A stretch of 64,000 nucleotides of DNA. Origin: Solanum dulcamara (taxonomy: Eukaryota; Streptophyta; Magnoliopsida; Solanales; Solanaceae). The notes under the pieces are model-generated. The model did not search any database and had not been told where the DNA came from. It saw only the letters and a list, made by a program, of their open reading frames with translations. The DNA lies in contig NC_077238.1 of NCBI RefSeq assembly GCF_947179165.1, positions 73,226,757-73,290,756 of the forward strand, written 5' to 3'. Made by a program: the position numbers and the translations under genes. Shown piece after piece: positions 35,089-47,559 of this stretch; positions within the stretch are counted from its first letter, which is position 1; each line of letters begins with the position of its first letter.

Positions 35089-35877
35089 TGTTGGGAATAA
35101 ATCCGTCAGAGAAATAATGTTTAAGATAATAACAATAAAATAATAATGTAGCATAGAGATACGGTAATCAATAAAAATTAAAAGAACAACAAGGATACAA
35201 ATATTTTTATGTGAAAAATCCTTCTAAATAAGAAAACAAAAGCATGGGTTCAAAAGGAGCATAGTAATCCAATGAGAAATTTTTCACTGATAGTTATGTG
35301 TACAATACTCCAAAAATTACTACACACTCAAAAGATATTAACCCTCTTTTAATTTTTTCCACCTCACTATAACATTGCTCACATTCTTTATTTTTCCTCG
35401 CTGACTATTTCACTCTATCTTTGAATTGCTTTAAGGCTTGGTTGCTTCTGTGTTCTGTGTAGTGAAATGGGAAGCCAATGATCTACTTATATAAGAGAGA
35501 TCACCTCCTTATGGACCAATCTAAATGAAGATTTGTTGCAATTTTCACCTGACGTCCACATTTGCAAATTGCCAATGCAAGTTGGCTCAAAACTTGTTAC
35601 CATTGCCAAATCAGATTTGGCAACCACGTGTTGTGGAATAATGATATTTTTTTTTTCATTAATGGGTAGACCCTATCATACATAAGAATTTTAAGCATTC
35701 TTTAAGTTAGTTTGCCAAAGTCTAACCTAGTAAGTATATATGTGTCAAAATATGATCCATTCCCTAACTTAGTACATCTTTTAGGGAATAAATGTCACTC
35801 CAGCCTACGTAAATAAATATCACTTTCCAAAGTTGGTGATCATTAATACACTTCTTACGCTCAAAGAATTCCACACA
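35089..35877 (-). repeat. 5' LTR of the degenerate Copia element (minus orientation)
   Basis: 789 bp; minus strand begins TGTGTGGAATTC and ends CCCAACA. A TATA-like CTTATATAAG lies near 35487. The adjoining minus-strand text AGGTGTCAGAACAC is a decayed TGGTATCAGAGC-type primer site, unlike the Copia at 12750. Confidence 0.65.
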
Positions 35878-36416
35878 ATACTTGAATTGTCTCTCCCTCA
35901 TCCTTCAAACCATCTAAATCAGAGTCGGAATCTGGATATTAACTTGTAAAATTTGCATTTTAAAATAGGACGATGATTTTCTATTAAATGAATTACTTAA
36001 TATGCGCAGTTTGGACAGAGCAATTGAATTCTGCCTATCACGTAACTTGTGATGTAGATCCTTCCCTCTCTGCCCCAACCCTCCACCTCAAACTTATATA
36101 TATATATTGACAACATACAATTTTTTTTGTATTATTATATATTTTAACTTATTGTAGTTATTACTAATTTTTATGTGATTTGATAATGTACAAAATGTTA
36201 GTACATAAATCTTAGTCGACTCCTCATTCCACAATGTACACTATTTTGATCGGTAGGTGAAGGCAAGCAAATGAAAAATAACTAGTAGGAAAAAGTATGC
36301 GTCCGAAGGTAAACTTCAGCGAGAAAAAACAAACATCGAATTAGTGAATTTTATTTGCTGAACTTCTAATATGTGTATCCTACAAGAAATAATGTTATTT
36401 TCAGAGTAATTTCTAA
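35878..36416. other. Intergenic, no supported gene
   Basis: AT-rich with a short TA run near 36100. Ends at the kinase pseudogene fragment. Confidence 0.4.
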
Positions 36417-37493
36417 ATGGCACAGCATCAACCCATTTAGAATAATCAAAATCCCCAATTATATATGGCAACAGATTTACCTAACAAATGTTGTGACCCT
36501 TAATGTTGCAATGTACTATGCCTTTTGAATGTAGGTGCTCTAGTCCTTGAATAATTTGCTTCATGTAATATTGTTAGAGTAATTTGCTTCATGTAATATC
36601 GTTAGAGTGGTTAAGAGTCCTACATTGGTTGGGGAATGAACTAGTGATCTGCTTATATAGACTTGGGCAATTCTCCCAGCCTCATGAGCTAGCTTTTGGG
36701 GTTGAGTTAGGCTCAGGTGTCATATCTTTACATGATATCAGAGCAAGAAGCATCCCCGTTTGGGCTCCCGTTGGGCGTGAGGGGGGGTGTTAGAATGGGT
36801 AAAAGATCTACATTGGTTGGGGAATGGACTGGTGGTTTACTTATATAGACTTGGGCAATCCTCCCCTCATGAGCTAGCTTTTTGGGGTTAATTTCGGCTG
36901 AGGTGCCATATATTTACATGGTATCAGAGCCAAATCCATCTCTATTTGGGCTTCCGGTCCACGCTCCAGTTGGGCTTGAGCGTGAAGGGGAGGGGGGTGT
37001 TAGAGTGGGTAAAAGTTTCACATTGGTTGGAGAATGCACTGGTGGTCTACTTATATAGACTTGGACAATCCTCTCCTCATGAGCTAACTTTTGGGGTTGA
37101 GTTAGGCAAGGTGTCATATCTTTACATGATATCAGAGCCAGATTCATCCCTGTTTGGACTCTCGATCCACGCTCCAGTTGGGCCTGGGTGTCAAGGGGGT
37201 GTTAGAGTTGGTAAAAGTCCCACATTGGTTGGCGATCTACTTATATAGACTTGGACAATCCTCCCCTCGTAAACTAGCTTTTGTGGTTGAGTTAGGTCCA
37301 AATCTCATATCTTTACAAATATCCGATCAACTTCTCATTCAATCGTCCTCGTTTCCTAATTTCATCGGTGAGTGTCCCACCAGGCATGTACTCCATCATA
37401 AGATTAAACATGACCTTGTTTCTCTATAGTGTCATCGTATCCCTTGTAGTCAACTATGTAAAAGGGGAGTTCAAGGTTGACAGAATTTTTTTG
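36417..37493 (-). pseudogene. MAPKKK pseudogene fragment split by a TRIM-like array
   Basis: 36417-36571 matches 19526-19675 of the kinase gene (shared TTGTGACCCTTAATG and GCAATGTACTATGCCTTTTG), covering the catalytic-loop and DFG region. 37318-37493 matches 19673-19846 (shared ATCCGATCAACTTCTCATTC and GGCATGTACTCCATCATAAG). Removing 36572-37322 restores a contiguous partial copy in the same orientation as 18943-19983. Point differences, small indels and the lack of both ends show it is dead. Only about 110 codons of the N-lobe and catalytic region remain. Confidence 0.9.
36572..37317 (+). mobile_element. Tandem TRIM/SMART-like element with four LTRs
   Basis: Four LTR units of 133, 131, 129 and 118 bp at 36600-36732, 36788-36918, 36998-37126 and 37200-37317. 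Each starts (T/C)GTTAGA, contains a CTTATATAGAC TATA-like motif and ends TTTACA. After each of the first three comes a primer site (TGGTATCAGAGCCA, or TGATATCAGAGC), complementary to initiator Met-tRNA, then a 55-79 bp spacer ending in a G-run polypurine tract directly before the next LTR. AATAT at 36567-36571 and 37318-37322 is the target duplication. The left edge has a 28-bp duplication (36572-36599) combining nine bases of the element start and 19 bases of flank. No coding capacity, so it must be mobilised in trans. Confidence 0.9.
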
Positions 37494-37739
37494 ACAAAAA
37501 TAAATAAGTTGTACTAAATTATTTGATTTTGCCTTGCTCGTAACCGAGTAGACCCACCTCTTTTGGGTGCACTTGACTATTGAATACATGTTATCGTCTA
37601 TCAATTCATGTGTGCATTTCCCTAATATTTTCATTGGATGCTGACTTAATTTACGTCCCTCTCTTTTCTGTTTTCCTTTACCCTTCTATAAGTCAGTAAT
37701 AGCTACGCACATCATTAATAATTATATGGAAAAATTATG

Positions 37740-37866
37740 CAACAACAACAACAATCCAGTGAAATCCCACAACGTGGGGTCTAGGGAGGGTAAAGTGTAC
37801 GCAGACCTTACTCCCACCAAGATAGGATGGTTGTTTCCGAGAGACCCTCGGCTCAAAAAAAGCATA
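37740..37866 (-). mobile_element. SINE-like element with TTG tail (minus orientation)
   Basis: Minus strand reads TTGAGCCGAGGGTCTC, TCGGAAACAACC, GTCTGCGTACACTTTACCC, AGACCCCACGTTGTGGG and a TTGTTGTTGTTG tail. Same tail class as 6692-6880; the short length and pure tail suggest a SINE. Confidence 0.75.
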
Positions 37867-38728
37867 AAACGAACATACACTAGGTAATTAGTTAACATAA
37901 CTACAGTTTGATTAAATTACCATTCATTGTTAATTTACAATCACAATTACGTGGCCCATGTCCAAAATTTGTATAATTCGGTTCCTAATTATATAAATTC
38001 ATAATTTTTCTAATTGTATAAGTCCAAAATTTGTATATGCTTACCCTAGCTTGTATATAATTATCATGTTGATACATTTAATTTGTATAAGTTCTGGAAA
38101 ATTTTTAAATGTATAAATACAAAATTTGTATATACTTACCCTATTTGTATATTGACAGCGAAATTATACAAGAGGGAATACACATAGCAAACGAAACTAT
38201 AGTTATGAAACGTAATTAGACAAGTTATAGCTAAGAAGCATAATTAATATACTTATAATAGCTATTTGTGAAATTTCCTCTACTTATATCTCTTGAATTT
38301 GAACTATTATAAATTACAAATTCATGTATATATTAGATTGATGTACGCATAGATTAAAGAGCTAATAAGTCAGTTTCACAACCATTGTGTATTTTCTCTG
38401 CTTTCACAATTTACAAATTTTAACAATAGATAAAACCTAACTTCACTTGAATGCATGTACTAAACAAAATGTATATAAATTTTACTCAAATGTTAATAAC
38501 TCTTTTGCATTGATTTCCTACCTATTACTTCTGCTTGTAATGAACTGCTAGTGGCTGTCAGTTGAGTTTCTAATAAATATAGCATTAACCAGAATTTAAC
38601 AAGAACAATAAATATTCTAAAAGAAATTGAAATGTCAAGTTCAAAAACTCATTTTTCAATAGGGTTCGATTTAATATTTTTCCCCTAGTAATTATTACTA
38701 GAAATAAAGTTTTCTTCCACTGCGTATT
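37867..38728. other. AT-rich intergenic, MITE-like
   Basis: Repeated AAAATTTGTATA motifs at 37970-38160 and a GCTATTTGTGAAATTTCC end near 38280 suggest an old MITE. No gene. Confidence 0.35.
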
Positions 38729-39431
38729 TGTAGACACATAAATTTTATTGGATTCAATTCATACCAAATTTAGATTAAATTCATATTTTTAAATTGAATA
38801 ATTAATTTGGATTGCACAATTTATAAATAAATCCATTTAATTAAATTCATCTTGAGGCCCAAGCTCATACCACGTGTCAAGGTGACTTGGCATCCCAGTC
38901 AAGTTCAAGACCAACAAGAGGATGTCATGTGTTCAAATAATGTGGCAATCCACGTCAAAGTTCAACAACCAATCAAAAAGCAATCTTATCACATAATTGT
39001 GATAATCTTGATGACTTCTATGAAACAATCAGAAGAAAGCAAAAGAGTTCATTCACATTTGGACTGCCTCCCTCCTACAACTATAAATAGGAGGGTTACA
39101 TAATTTTCTGAGGTGATATTCTACAAGCATTGGAGAAAGCTACAACATCAACTACATAGTTCTTTGAAGAAGTGGTCTACGAAGTTCTTCCCATAGATCG
39201 ACTTGAAACAGCGAAGTGCATCCCAACATTTTCGAAGATCAAACACATCTTAAGGAAGTCTACATCATCTTACACTCAAGAAATACGCTATTGTCGGAAA
39301 TATATTAGGAGAGAAGAATCAAAAGAACAACGAAATTGTACTCATTAAAGATTCATCAATAAAAATACCTTTTTCTTTTATTTATTTTGATTGCAGTTAA
39401 TTTTTAGCACTATGAAAAATTTTTGTGAATA
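38729..39431 (+). repeat. 5' LTR of a decayed Gypsy-type element
   Basis: 703 bp starting TGTAGACACATAAATTTTATT and ending where AATTTGGCACGCCTAGTGGG begins, the usual primer-site context of this nightshade family. Contains a TATA box at 39081 and a CACGTG at 38871. The terminal CA has decayed. Confidence 0.65.
39081..39090 (+). promoter_or_regulatory. TATA box in the Gypsy-type LTR
   Basis: CTATAAATAG, about 350 bp before the LTR end; marks the U3/R boundary region. Confidence 0.5.
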
Positions 39432-41580
39432 AATTTGGCACGCCTAGTGGGACCGATTCTGCTCTTCATCTCTTCCGCCTACAAATCTAAGAACTATGAA
39501 TTCAACCACTGTAATGGACTTTGGAAAAATCAATGATCCTTGATGCAAGGACTCTACTACTGTCACATCTGTTGAGCTTATTCATGCTTTCCCCATCACT
39601 CTATGCAAGTTCAAAACTAGTTGTTTGGATGGATCTAAATACTTTATTTTCTTGGATCTAGCAAGAAATTGCGATTCCTGGGGTTAACCTTCCGTCCATG
39701 TTGTTTGATGAACTCTCTCATATTGAATTTTGCTTTAGTGAGTCTGAGGGTTCGATGGACTCTCGAACTTATGAAGTTCAATCCTTTATGAAAGATTCAA
39801 CTGAACTGGATGAGAAGTTAGCAATGATCGAACAAATCATTAAGGCTTTGAAGAAGTCCGTTGATGATAAAGATCTTCAAATCGCTCAACTTATGAATAA
39901 GATGGAGGCCTTTGTACTTGGAGAGTCGATTTATTTTCCCACTTGTCCGCCTGGATTTATTCCACAACACAAGAATGTTGATGAGTCACTTGCTAAGTAA
40001 AAAATTTAAAAGGAGAAATAATCTGCTTTGATAGTGGCGTTATCTATTCAGCAGTTGCAAGACATGATATCTAACACCATTAGGGCTAAATATTATGAAG
40101 CACCACAAAATTCATTGTACTACTCCAACCCTTACACCAAAAGGATTGATTGTCTACCCATGCTAATGAACTATCAACCATCAAAGCTGTAATAGTTTGA
40201 TGGCAAAGGAAACTCGAGGCAACACATCACCCATTTTGTTGAAACTTGTAGCAATGCTGGAACATATGGTGATCTTTGGTAAGCCAATTTGTTCGTTTAC
40301 TGAAGGGCAACATATTCAACTAGTATATCGATTTAGAGCATGAGTCCATTAATAGTTGGGAGCAACTCAAAAAAAGAGTTTTTTAAATCATTTCTATAGC
40401 ACTCGACGAACCGTTAGCATGATAAAGTTGACTGGCACTAAGCAAAGAAAGGATGAACCTGTCGTGGATTACATCAATCATTGGAGAGCGTTAAATTTGG
40501 ATTGTAAAGACCGTCTTTATGAAATATCTGCGGTGGAAATGTGCATTCAAGGAATGTATTGGGATCTTCTATATGTCCTACAAGGAATAAAACCATGAAC
40601 TTCTAAAGAGCTCGCGTGGAGTTGAGCATCGCATGTCATGGGAAGGTATCTCATTTTGCTGATTTGCTTAAAGAAAAGCAAAGAAGGAGTTCAAAAAAGG
40701 TATGACCTCAAAGATTCAAACTAAATAATCTATGGTGGTGAAGGCGACTTCTGTAAAGGTCACAATCAAGAAAAAATTGAAGGAATAAGAAGCCCTGAGT
40801 CAATACTCAAAGGAGGAGAAATGACGTCCAACATTAAGGGAGTTGGAGGCAAAAGTTTATTCATTTCCTGACTCAGACGTACCTATGATTCTTGATGAGT
40901 TTTTAGCCAAGAAAGTTATTGATCTTCATGAATCAAAGAGGCCCCAAAAAATCAACAAAGTTAGCGACCCTAGGTATTGCAAGTTTCACCGTGTCATTGG
41001 CCACCTTATTGAAAAATGCTTTGTCTTGAAGGAGAAAATTTTGATGCTGGTAAGTGAAGGAAAAATCATCATTGACATGGATGTAGCAGCAGAAGCAAAT
41101 CATGCTAGTGTAGTACCCCGAGCAGGAGATGTGTTGAAGGTAACATATAATGTTTAATACCCTCATTTTGCAATTCGATAGTTTCACACCTGTTGAAGTC
41201 GATTTTCCAAAGAAGACTTTTGAAGGTGCACTAAAGGTGGAGGACAAGCCTAAATACAATATAGATGACGATTAGATTCTAATTTCTCAAAAGAAATAAA
41301 GGTATCAAACAATTCTAACGATAAGAATTCCTAAGCCAGGAGTAGTGAAGAATGATGTAGATCAACCACAATCACCAAGCAATGTCCAATCTCGTACTAG
41401 CAAGAAGATCAATGGTTCTTTTTCACAGAAGGTCTGGAAGCCTATTACTTTGCATGAATTCTTTCCTGAAAAATTCCTTCAAGATAGTCAAATTAGTGCA
41501 ACTCCTGTGATTTCCAACACAGATAAAACAAAGAAAAATGAAGAGGGGAATAATTCAACAATAGAACAAAGGAAAATTAT
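39432..41580 (+). pseudogene. Gypsy-type gag remnant
   Basis: Read in several frames: ELDEKLAMIEQIIKALKKSV (coiled coil) at 39698-40000; RQHITHFVETCSNAGTYGD near 40215; the retrotransposon gag domain LNHFYSTRRTVSMIKLTGTK and VDYINHWRALNLDCKDRLYE at 40380-40598; then KVYSFPDSDVPMIL and DPRYCKFHRVIGHLIEKCF (Cys/His motif) at 40843-41157. Stops and shifts break it at least four times. Protease, RT and integrase are absent: the element ends in an AT-rich array. Confidence 0.8.
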
Positions 41581-42085
41581 ACAATGTTGTACTAAAATTA
41601 TTTGTATTCCAAACTTAATTGTATTATAAAGTCATGTTGTATTACAAACTGATCTGTATTCTAAACTTTTTTGCATTACAAACTAATTTTTATTCTAAAC
41701 TTATTTTGTATTATCACTACATATTTTTTATTCCAACCTTATTTTTATTCGAAATACACCTTTTGTATTCCAGACTAATTTTGTATTCCAAACTTATTTG
41801 TATTACAAACTTATTTACATTACAAACTAATTTTTATCATAAAATTACTTGTATTCTAAGCTTATTTGTATTATCACTATATTTGTTTTTGTATTCTAAA
41901 TACGCTTTTTGTATTTCAGACCTACTTTGTATTCCAATCTTATTTGAATTATAAACTAATTTGTATTCTAAACTCATTTGTATTATAACTACATTTTTTT
42001 TATTCCAGACTTAAATGTATTCTAAATTCACTTTCTGTATACCACTCTTATTTTGTATTCTAAGCTTATTTGTATAACGAATATT
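41581..42085. repeat. AT-rich degenerate tandem array
   Basis: About 20 diverged units of roughly 22-26 bp built on TTGTATTCCAAACTTATTTG. The repeated frames it creates (for example 41619-41954) are not a protein. Confidence 0.75.
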
Positions 42086-42520
42086 CAATACGCACCACTA
42101 AATCATCAAAATTTAATCCAAATTCAAATTTATATAATAGACAATTTTGAATTTCAATCATTCAACATACAAATTAACAAGGAATTCCAATTAAAAAGCA
42201 TTTATTATACAATTGGAATCGTCTATTAAAATTGTATTTGAAGCAAAATTGTGTTCTTAACATTTGATATACAAATCTTTCAATTTGTGTTCCAACTTAT
42301 TTGTAAATAGATTATTAAATAATGTATAACACAAATTAAACTATGTATTGAAATACAAATTCATTAATTTGATGATATTTTAAGTCATTATCTGAATAAT
42401 TTTGGCTTGAAAAATTGCTGCGATTTGTCAATTGTGTCTTTTTAATTATTTCTCTAATCAAGCCCTATTTGTGTAATTATCCTCTAGGTCAGTTTTTGAA
42501 TTAATACATTTATTTCATCA
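42086..42520. other. Intergenic, no supported gene
   Basis: AT-rich, continuing the compositional style of the array without a clear unit. Confidence 0.35.
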
Positions 42521-44662
42521 TTTAGAGTATTTGTGTAATGATCCCAAGTCATTTATGATTTACTAGCACTGACTGTTCGGTCACCTGGTCGTTCATTTGG
42601 GTTTTAGGCCCACTTTCATATTTTGGAACTTTTATAACTTGAAATGTTGATTTCGATCATTATTTCAGGTAAATGACCTCAGAAAGGAGCTCTGGCGGTT
42701 CCTTCATCTTTAGAATGGTTAAATTAGGCTAGTAACATGGTCAATGAGTATCGAGATAATTAGTACGAGTTTGAGGCCATTTGGCGCTTTAGCCTTTGAA
42801 ATTTAGTCTAAGATTGACTTTAGTCAAAATTCTTAGAAAACGCGCTTGGATGACAATTCTGTCATCACAATTAGTTCTGAAGTGTCGAATTTGGTCTAGA
42901 AGGATGAATCATTGCCTATATAATTACAATTATGATTTAAGAGTATCCATTAACTATAGTCTAAAGGATATAGACCACCAATCAGTTGATTTGTTCTAAT
43001 TCATCGAATTAATCCGTTATAAAAATAGAAAAATATATCTGAAAAAGAAGGGAACGCTGTTTTTGCAAACATGAATTGATTTTTTAAAAAAACAATTTTA
43101 AAGAAAATTGTATCTTATCTTGGAGCCTCGACGGAAAGAAAAATTGTTCTTTGCTTTGACTTTGATGAAATTTTTTAAGTTAAAATAGATTGGTCGTACC
43201 TATTAAATAATGGAATTATGTTAGTTCCAAAGTGTCGAGTTTGGTCTAGAAGGACCCTTCATTCGCTTCTCGGGGTTTCTGGCCAAATTCTGAGGCCTGT
43301 TGTAAAAACATTGGCTAAAAATAGCACTTGGGTGTGGGACCCACTTTTTTATTAAAATGACATCGTATTGGAATTTCAAATGCGTCATTGAGTCCAGAAT
43401 ATTAAATTTGGTGGGGGTAGAATATCTCGTTTGCGCGCACGGGTCTAAACGAATTTTGAGCACCCTATTGGAGATTTGGACTTTGCCAATATAGTTATGT
43501 TACAACAGTTGCTGATGCAAGGAAACTTGTTCTTCACATTTTTGGGCCCCTTGGCTGCATTTGTAGGGAAGAGCCCTTTTGTTCTCCACGTTCATGAGCC
43601 ACTGGCCGAGTTCGCAGAGGCTTGATGGTTGTTTCTCCGCATTCGCGGGCCTAGCTCCGCATTTACGGAGCTTTGCTTCTTCTTTTTTCGTGTTCGCGTG
43701 GAGGTCACTACATTTGCGGAGGTTTAACTTTTTCCTCTCCGCAATCGCGGGCTACCCTATCCGTATTTGCGAATAATAAATCCTTGTCTTTTCACTAAAG
43801 ACCAAGGACGAACTTTGCACTTTCCTCATATTTCAAAACATAATTTTGAGAGCTATAATTGTCCAAATTTGGTGATTCAAAGTATTGAACATCCGAAATT
43901 ATCATGGATGTGTGGGTTAGTGTTCACAAAGAGTTGGAGACCCTTCATATAAGGTAAAAACGCGTATTTAGCTGTTGTCTTTAGTGAAATTCTTAGCTTA
44001 AAAGGTGAGTTTAATGCATGTCATGTTTCCCAATGATTCGAGCCCCGAATTGTGTTCCATTTTGGAACACAAGTTTGATATAGTGTTTAGGAACTTTTTA
44101 CGGAGTCAATTTTGAAATTATCTAAGAGGGTCCCACATTCTCAATTTTAACTCAGAAATTGGTCCGTCCCAAATTTAGTAATTTTAATGTCAAAATGATC
44201 ATTTTAATGTTGTGTACCTATATTTGATAGTGTGGTAGCATTCAGACGTCGTTAGGAAGGAAAAAGCTCCGATTAAGTTATTTGGAGCACGTGTGATCGA
44301 CCTATAGGTAGGCTACGACTTTTATTTCCCTAGATTGAGCTTGACTATGTGATTGCCTTTGGAATTGTTGGAAATTTGGGTGGAAAGCTATTGAACCATG
44401 CTTAGGTGTTTAGAAATCATGACTTAGGGTTATTTCAGGAAATTTTGGGTTCTTGCTAGCATGTGCTTAGTTTTACGTCGATCATCCAAGCCTTTTAGTT
44501 TTGCTTTGACTTTTATCCATTGATTATGAGCATGTTGGCCTTAGTATAGGCTTAGACTAATGTTGCCATAGACTTGCGATAGCTATAGCCGTTAGGTCTT
44601 GCTTTTATTCCGATGTCGATTCGGACGGCTTAGCTCCATGTGAATTGGAATAGCACACTTGG
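42521..44662 (+). repeat. Gypsy-type LTR fragment cut by the chromovirus insertion
   Basis: Plus-strand LTR-like text related to copies A and B: a block of CTCCGCATTCGCGGGCC-type repeats at 43540-43760 parallels their GAACGCGAAGG block. It ends abruptly where the Gypsy 5' LTR begins. Both ends of this LTR are unresolved. Confidence 0.5.
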
Positions 44663-47295
44663 TGTAATGACCTTGAGAGTCATTTTTGAAAATTCTTAAG
44701 AAATTACCATTTTACCCCTCTCGTGGTATCCTCGAATGTTATTTAATCAGTTTGTGTAGTTTATTTTGGTAAGTTCTTAAAAGGTTGTGATTTGAGTGAG
44801 TTTTGGAGGTTTAAGTGGCTCAAAAGTGGTTTTTGGTACCAATCAAAGCTACGGGTCTCGGAATAAAATTTCATCATTTTCATTAGCTTTGAAATGTGAA
44901 AATTAGTCTAGGAGAGTTGTCAAAATCATATTTGGGGTTGATATGAGGATTTGAGGTTTTAAGTTGAAAATTTTGGTTTTAAATGAATCATGTTTGATTT
45001 TGGTCAACAATTTGGGTTCGGAGACTTAGATTGAATTTCTTAGAATTCCATTGATTTTAGTGCGTGATTATAGGACTATGAGAGGCTTTGTTATATTTTT
45101 TGAAAGTTTTGAGGGCATTTTAGTCTTTTGAGTTTTAAGTAAATTTATTTGCATTTTGGTGGATTTCGGGTCAAGGAGATATCGAATTTGAATTCCGGAA
45201 TGTCGAGTTTAGTGCAGTAGCATATATGATTTGTGGGTTCGGGGTTCTGAATAAATCCCCAGGGGTGATTCCGAGTCTTAATGGTTATAGGATTTGAATT
45301 GCTGGGTTGTTGGTGCCAAGCCTCGCTAAAGAGAGCCTTTGCGCTTAAATGACCATCGCTAAAGCGAACTGCGTTTGCTAAAGTGAAGTTCGTGTATTTG
45401 GGTGGGTGTCGCTTAAGCGACCCATTGGTATATTTTCGAGAAACCTCCATTTTTATCCCATTTTTGAATTTTGGAGCTTTGAGGGGCAATTTTTGAAGGG
45501 GCATTTTGAGGAACTTCAATTGGTAAGTGATTTTCAACCTAAAATTTGTAATTTCCATCAATTATTTTTGCGATTTCATCTTCAAATTCAAGGTTTTGAA
45601 CTCAAATTTTGGGGGGTTCTTCTTGAAACTTAAAATAGTGATTTCTAACTCGATATTTACTCTATTTTTAGGGGATTTTCAACCATGAGTTCATTATAAC
45701 TAGTACAATGTGATATTATAAGAAATTTTCGAATTCGACCCTTTTCTAAATTAGTCAATTTTTGGATTATTTTACCCCCGATTTTGAACCTATCAATATA
45801 GGTGTCATTGGACTCCTTGTGACGTGTATGTTTCATCTTTAATAGTGGGTTATCATTTCGAGCATTGAATTTATGGATTGTTCATCCATAAAAGTGTTTG
45901 AGTGCGATTTCGGCTAATAAGGTAGGTTTGTCTATTGTTAGTTAAGACTAGAATGTGGTAATTAGTCATTCTTATGTTATTGATTTTGGGATGGGGTCCT
46001 GGTATAAATTGAGACTATTAATTTACTTTGAGATGCCCGTGTGGGGGCTTATTTATGTTGTGATGCCCGTGTAGGGACTTATTTGTGTTGTGTAGATCGT
46101 GTGGGGGCCTTACTTGCTATCTTATCTGCTTTGAGAATATATGATTCATGATTTTCCTATAAGAGAGGAGTGAGGAGACTATTTGACTTGTAATGCCTGC
46201 CTAAGGGGTTGAGCTGAGGGTTTTTGAGCATACCTGAGTACTGAAACATTTTCGAAAAAGGATAAACTCTTAATTTGAGGTATTTCCTTGTCATTACTGT
46301 CTGTTGAGGGTGAATAACATTCTTAGGTTAAGTTTTGAGAACTTTGAACCTTATATTACATGTGGAGTTGAATATTGCCTCCATGCCTTTTGTGTTGTGA
46401 ATGCATTCATCCTCATTCATCATATTATTGATCATTGAAAAGTTGAGAATTGTGGAAATTCTTGTTGAGAAAGAAAATATGACACCTTTTTGTATCCTTG
46501 ACCACGAGTTAGGTGGCAAGCGGATGAGATACTAGAATCATGAGATCTTAGCCACAAGATGGGTGGTGAGGTAGTTGATACATTGAGATTGTGAAAAGGT
46601 ATATGGTTTGTGAGACCCCCATGGGTCCTTCTTGGTAGCATAGCTTGGCAGGTATATACGACAGGCTGTGCGATAGACTTGATTCCACCATACCACTATA
46701 TCATGGCATCATCTCTTGCATTGCATTGTATCCTTGATTATTTGGCTTATATGATATTATGTGATATTGAATTATCCTTATGTGTTTACTTTACTCGCGT
46801 AATTTTATATAAACTGGCGGCACCGATGCCAGAGTGAGTCTTTTCTACGTGCAGGTAGTGAAATGTTCCTTAGTTTATTGCATAGGTTGATTAATTCTTT
46901 TTACTCAGTCGGTTCAACCTACTAAGTACATATGGATTGTACTCACCCTTACTTATGTGTCCCTCTTTGATGCAGATCTTTGGGTGTTCCACGTGACAAC
47001 TGATGTTTCTAGTGGATTTCATATCTCTAGATTAGTGGTGAGATCCTGGTATTCGAATCACCACTAGTTCTATCTTTCATTTTGTAGTCTTTATGTATAT
47101 TCATAGACTTATGATGTACTCACACTCTTATACTTATAACACCATATTTTGGATATTTGATTTGTATCCAACTTTTGCTTATTTTATGGCCTGACTTCCC
47201 TTTTGGGAGTCTCGTATGGTTTTATTTTTAGGCTTACACATCGAGATGAGGTTTGGAATGTGTTCCATTATGTAATCGATTTTTGGGTGGTGACA
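44663..47295 (+). repeat. 5' LTR of the Gypsy chromovirus
   Basis: Begins TGTAATGACCTTGAGAGTC and ends GGTGACA, followed by TTTGTATTAGAGTGC, a decayed TGGTATCAGAGCC primer site. Its first 240 bp match the 3' LTR at 58750 (shared GAAATTACCATTTTACCCC and TTAAAAGGTTGTGATTTGAG). Confidence 0.85.
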
Positions 47296-47559
47296 TATTT
47301 GTATTAGAGTGCTAGGTTCACCGGTATTATAAGTTAAAGAGTAGGGTGTCTAGTAGAGTCTTGCGGATCGGTACGTAGACGTCTGTAATATCTTTAAGAG
47401 GCTACAAGATAATTAATAGGATAAATTCCCTTCATTGATTCCTATCGTGCGAGTTGTTCATATCAAGTGTTTTAAACCTCTAATATATTCATTTCACATT
47501 AGAGATGGTGGCTGGGTTTGAAAGGGCAGTTCCTGTTTGAGGATGATCTAGGGACATGT

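Noticed and set aside
36584..37429. Several 70-100 codon open frames in the TRIM array
   Set aside because: They are repeated readings of LTR and primer-site sequence, some with non-ATG starts; TRIMs do not code.
41619..41954. 111-codon Tyr/Phe/Leu-rich hydrophobic frame
   Set aside because: Product of the AT-rich tandem array; low-complexity repeat, not a membrane protein gene.
45145..45633. 138- and 75-codon frames on opposite strands
   Set aside because: Both lie inside the Gypsy 5' LTR; no homology recognised and they overlap antisense.
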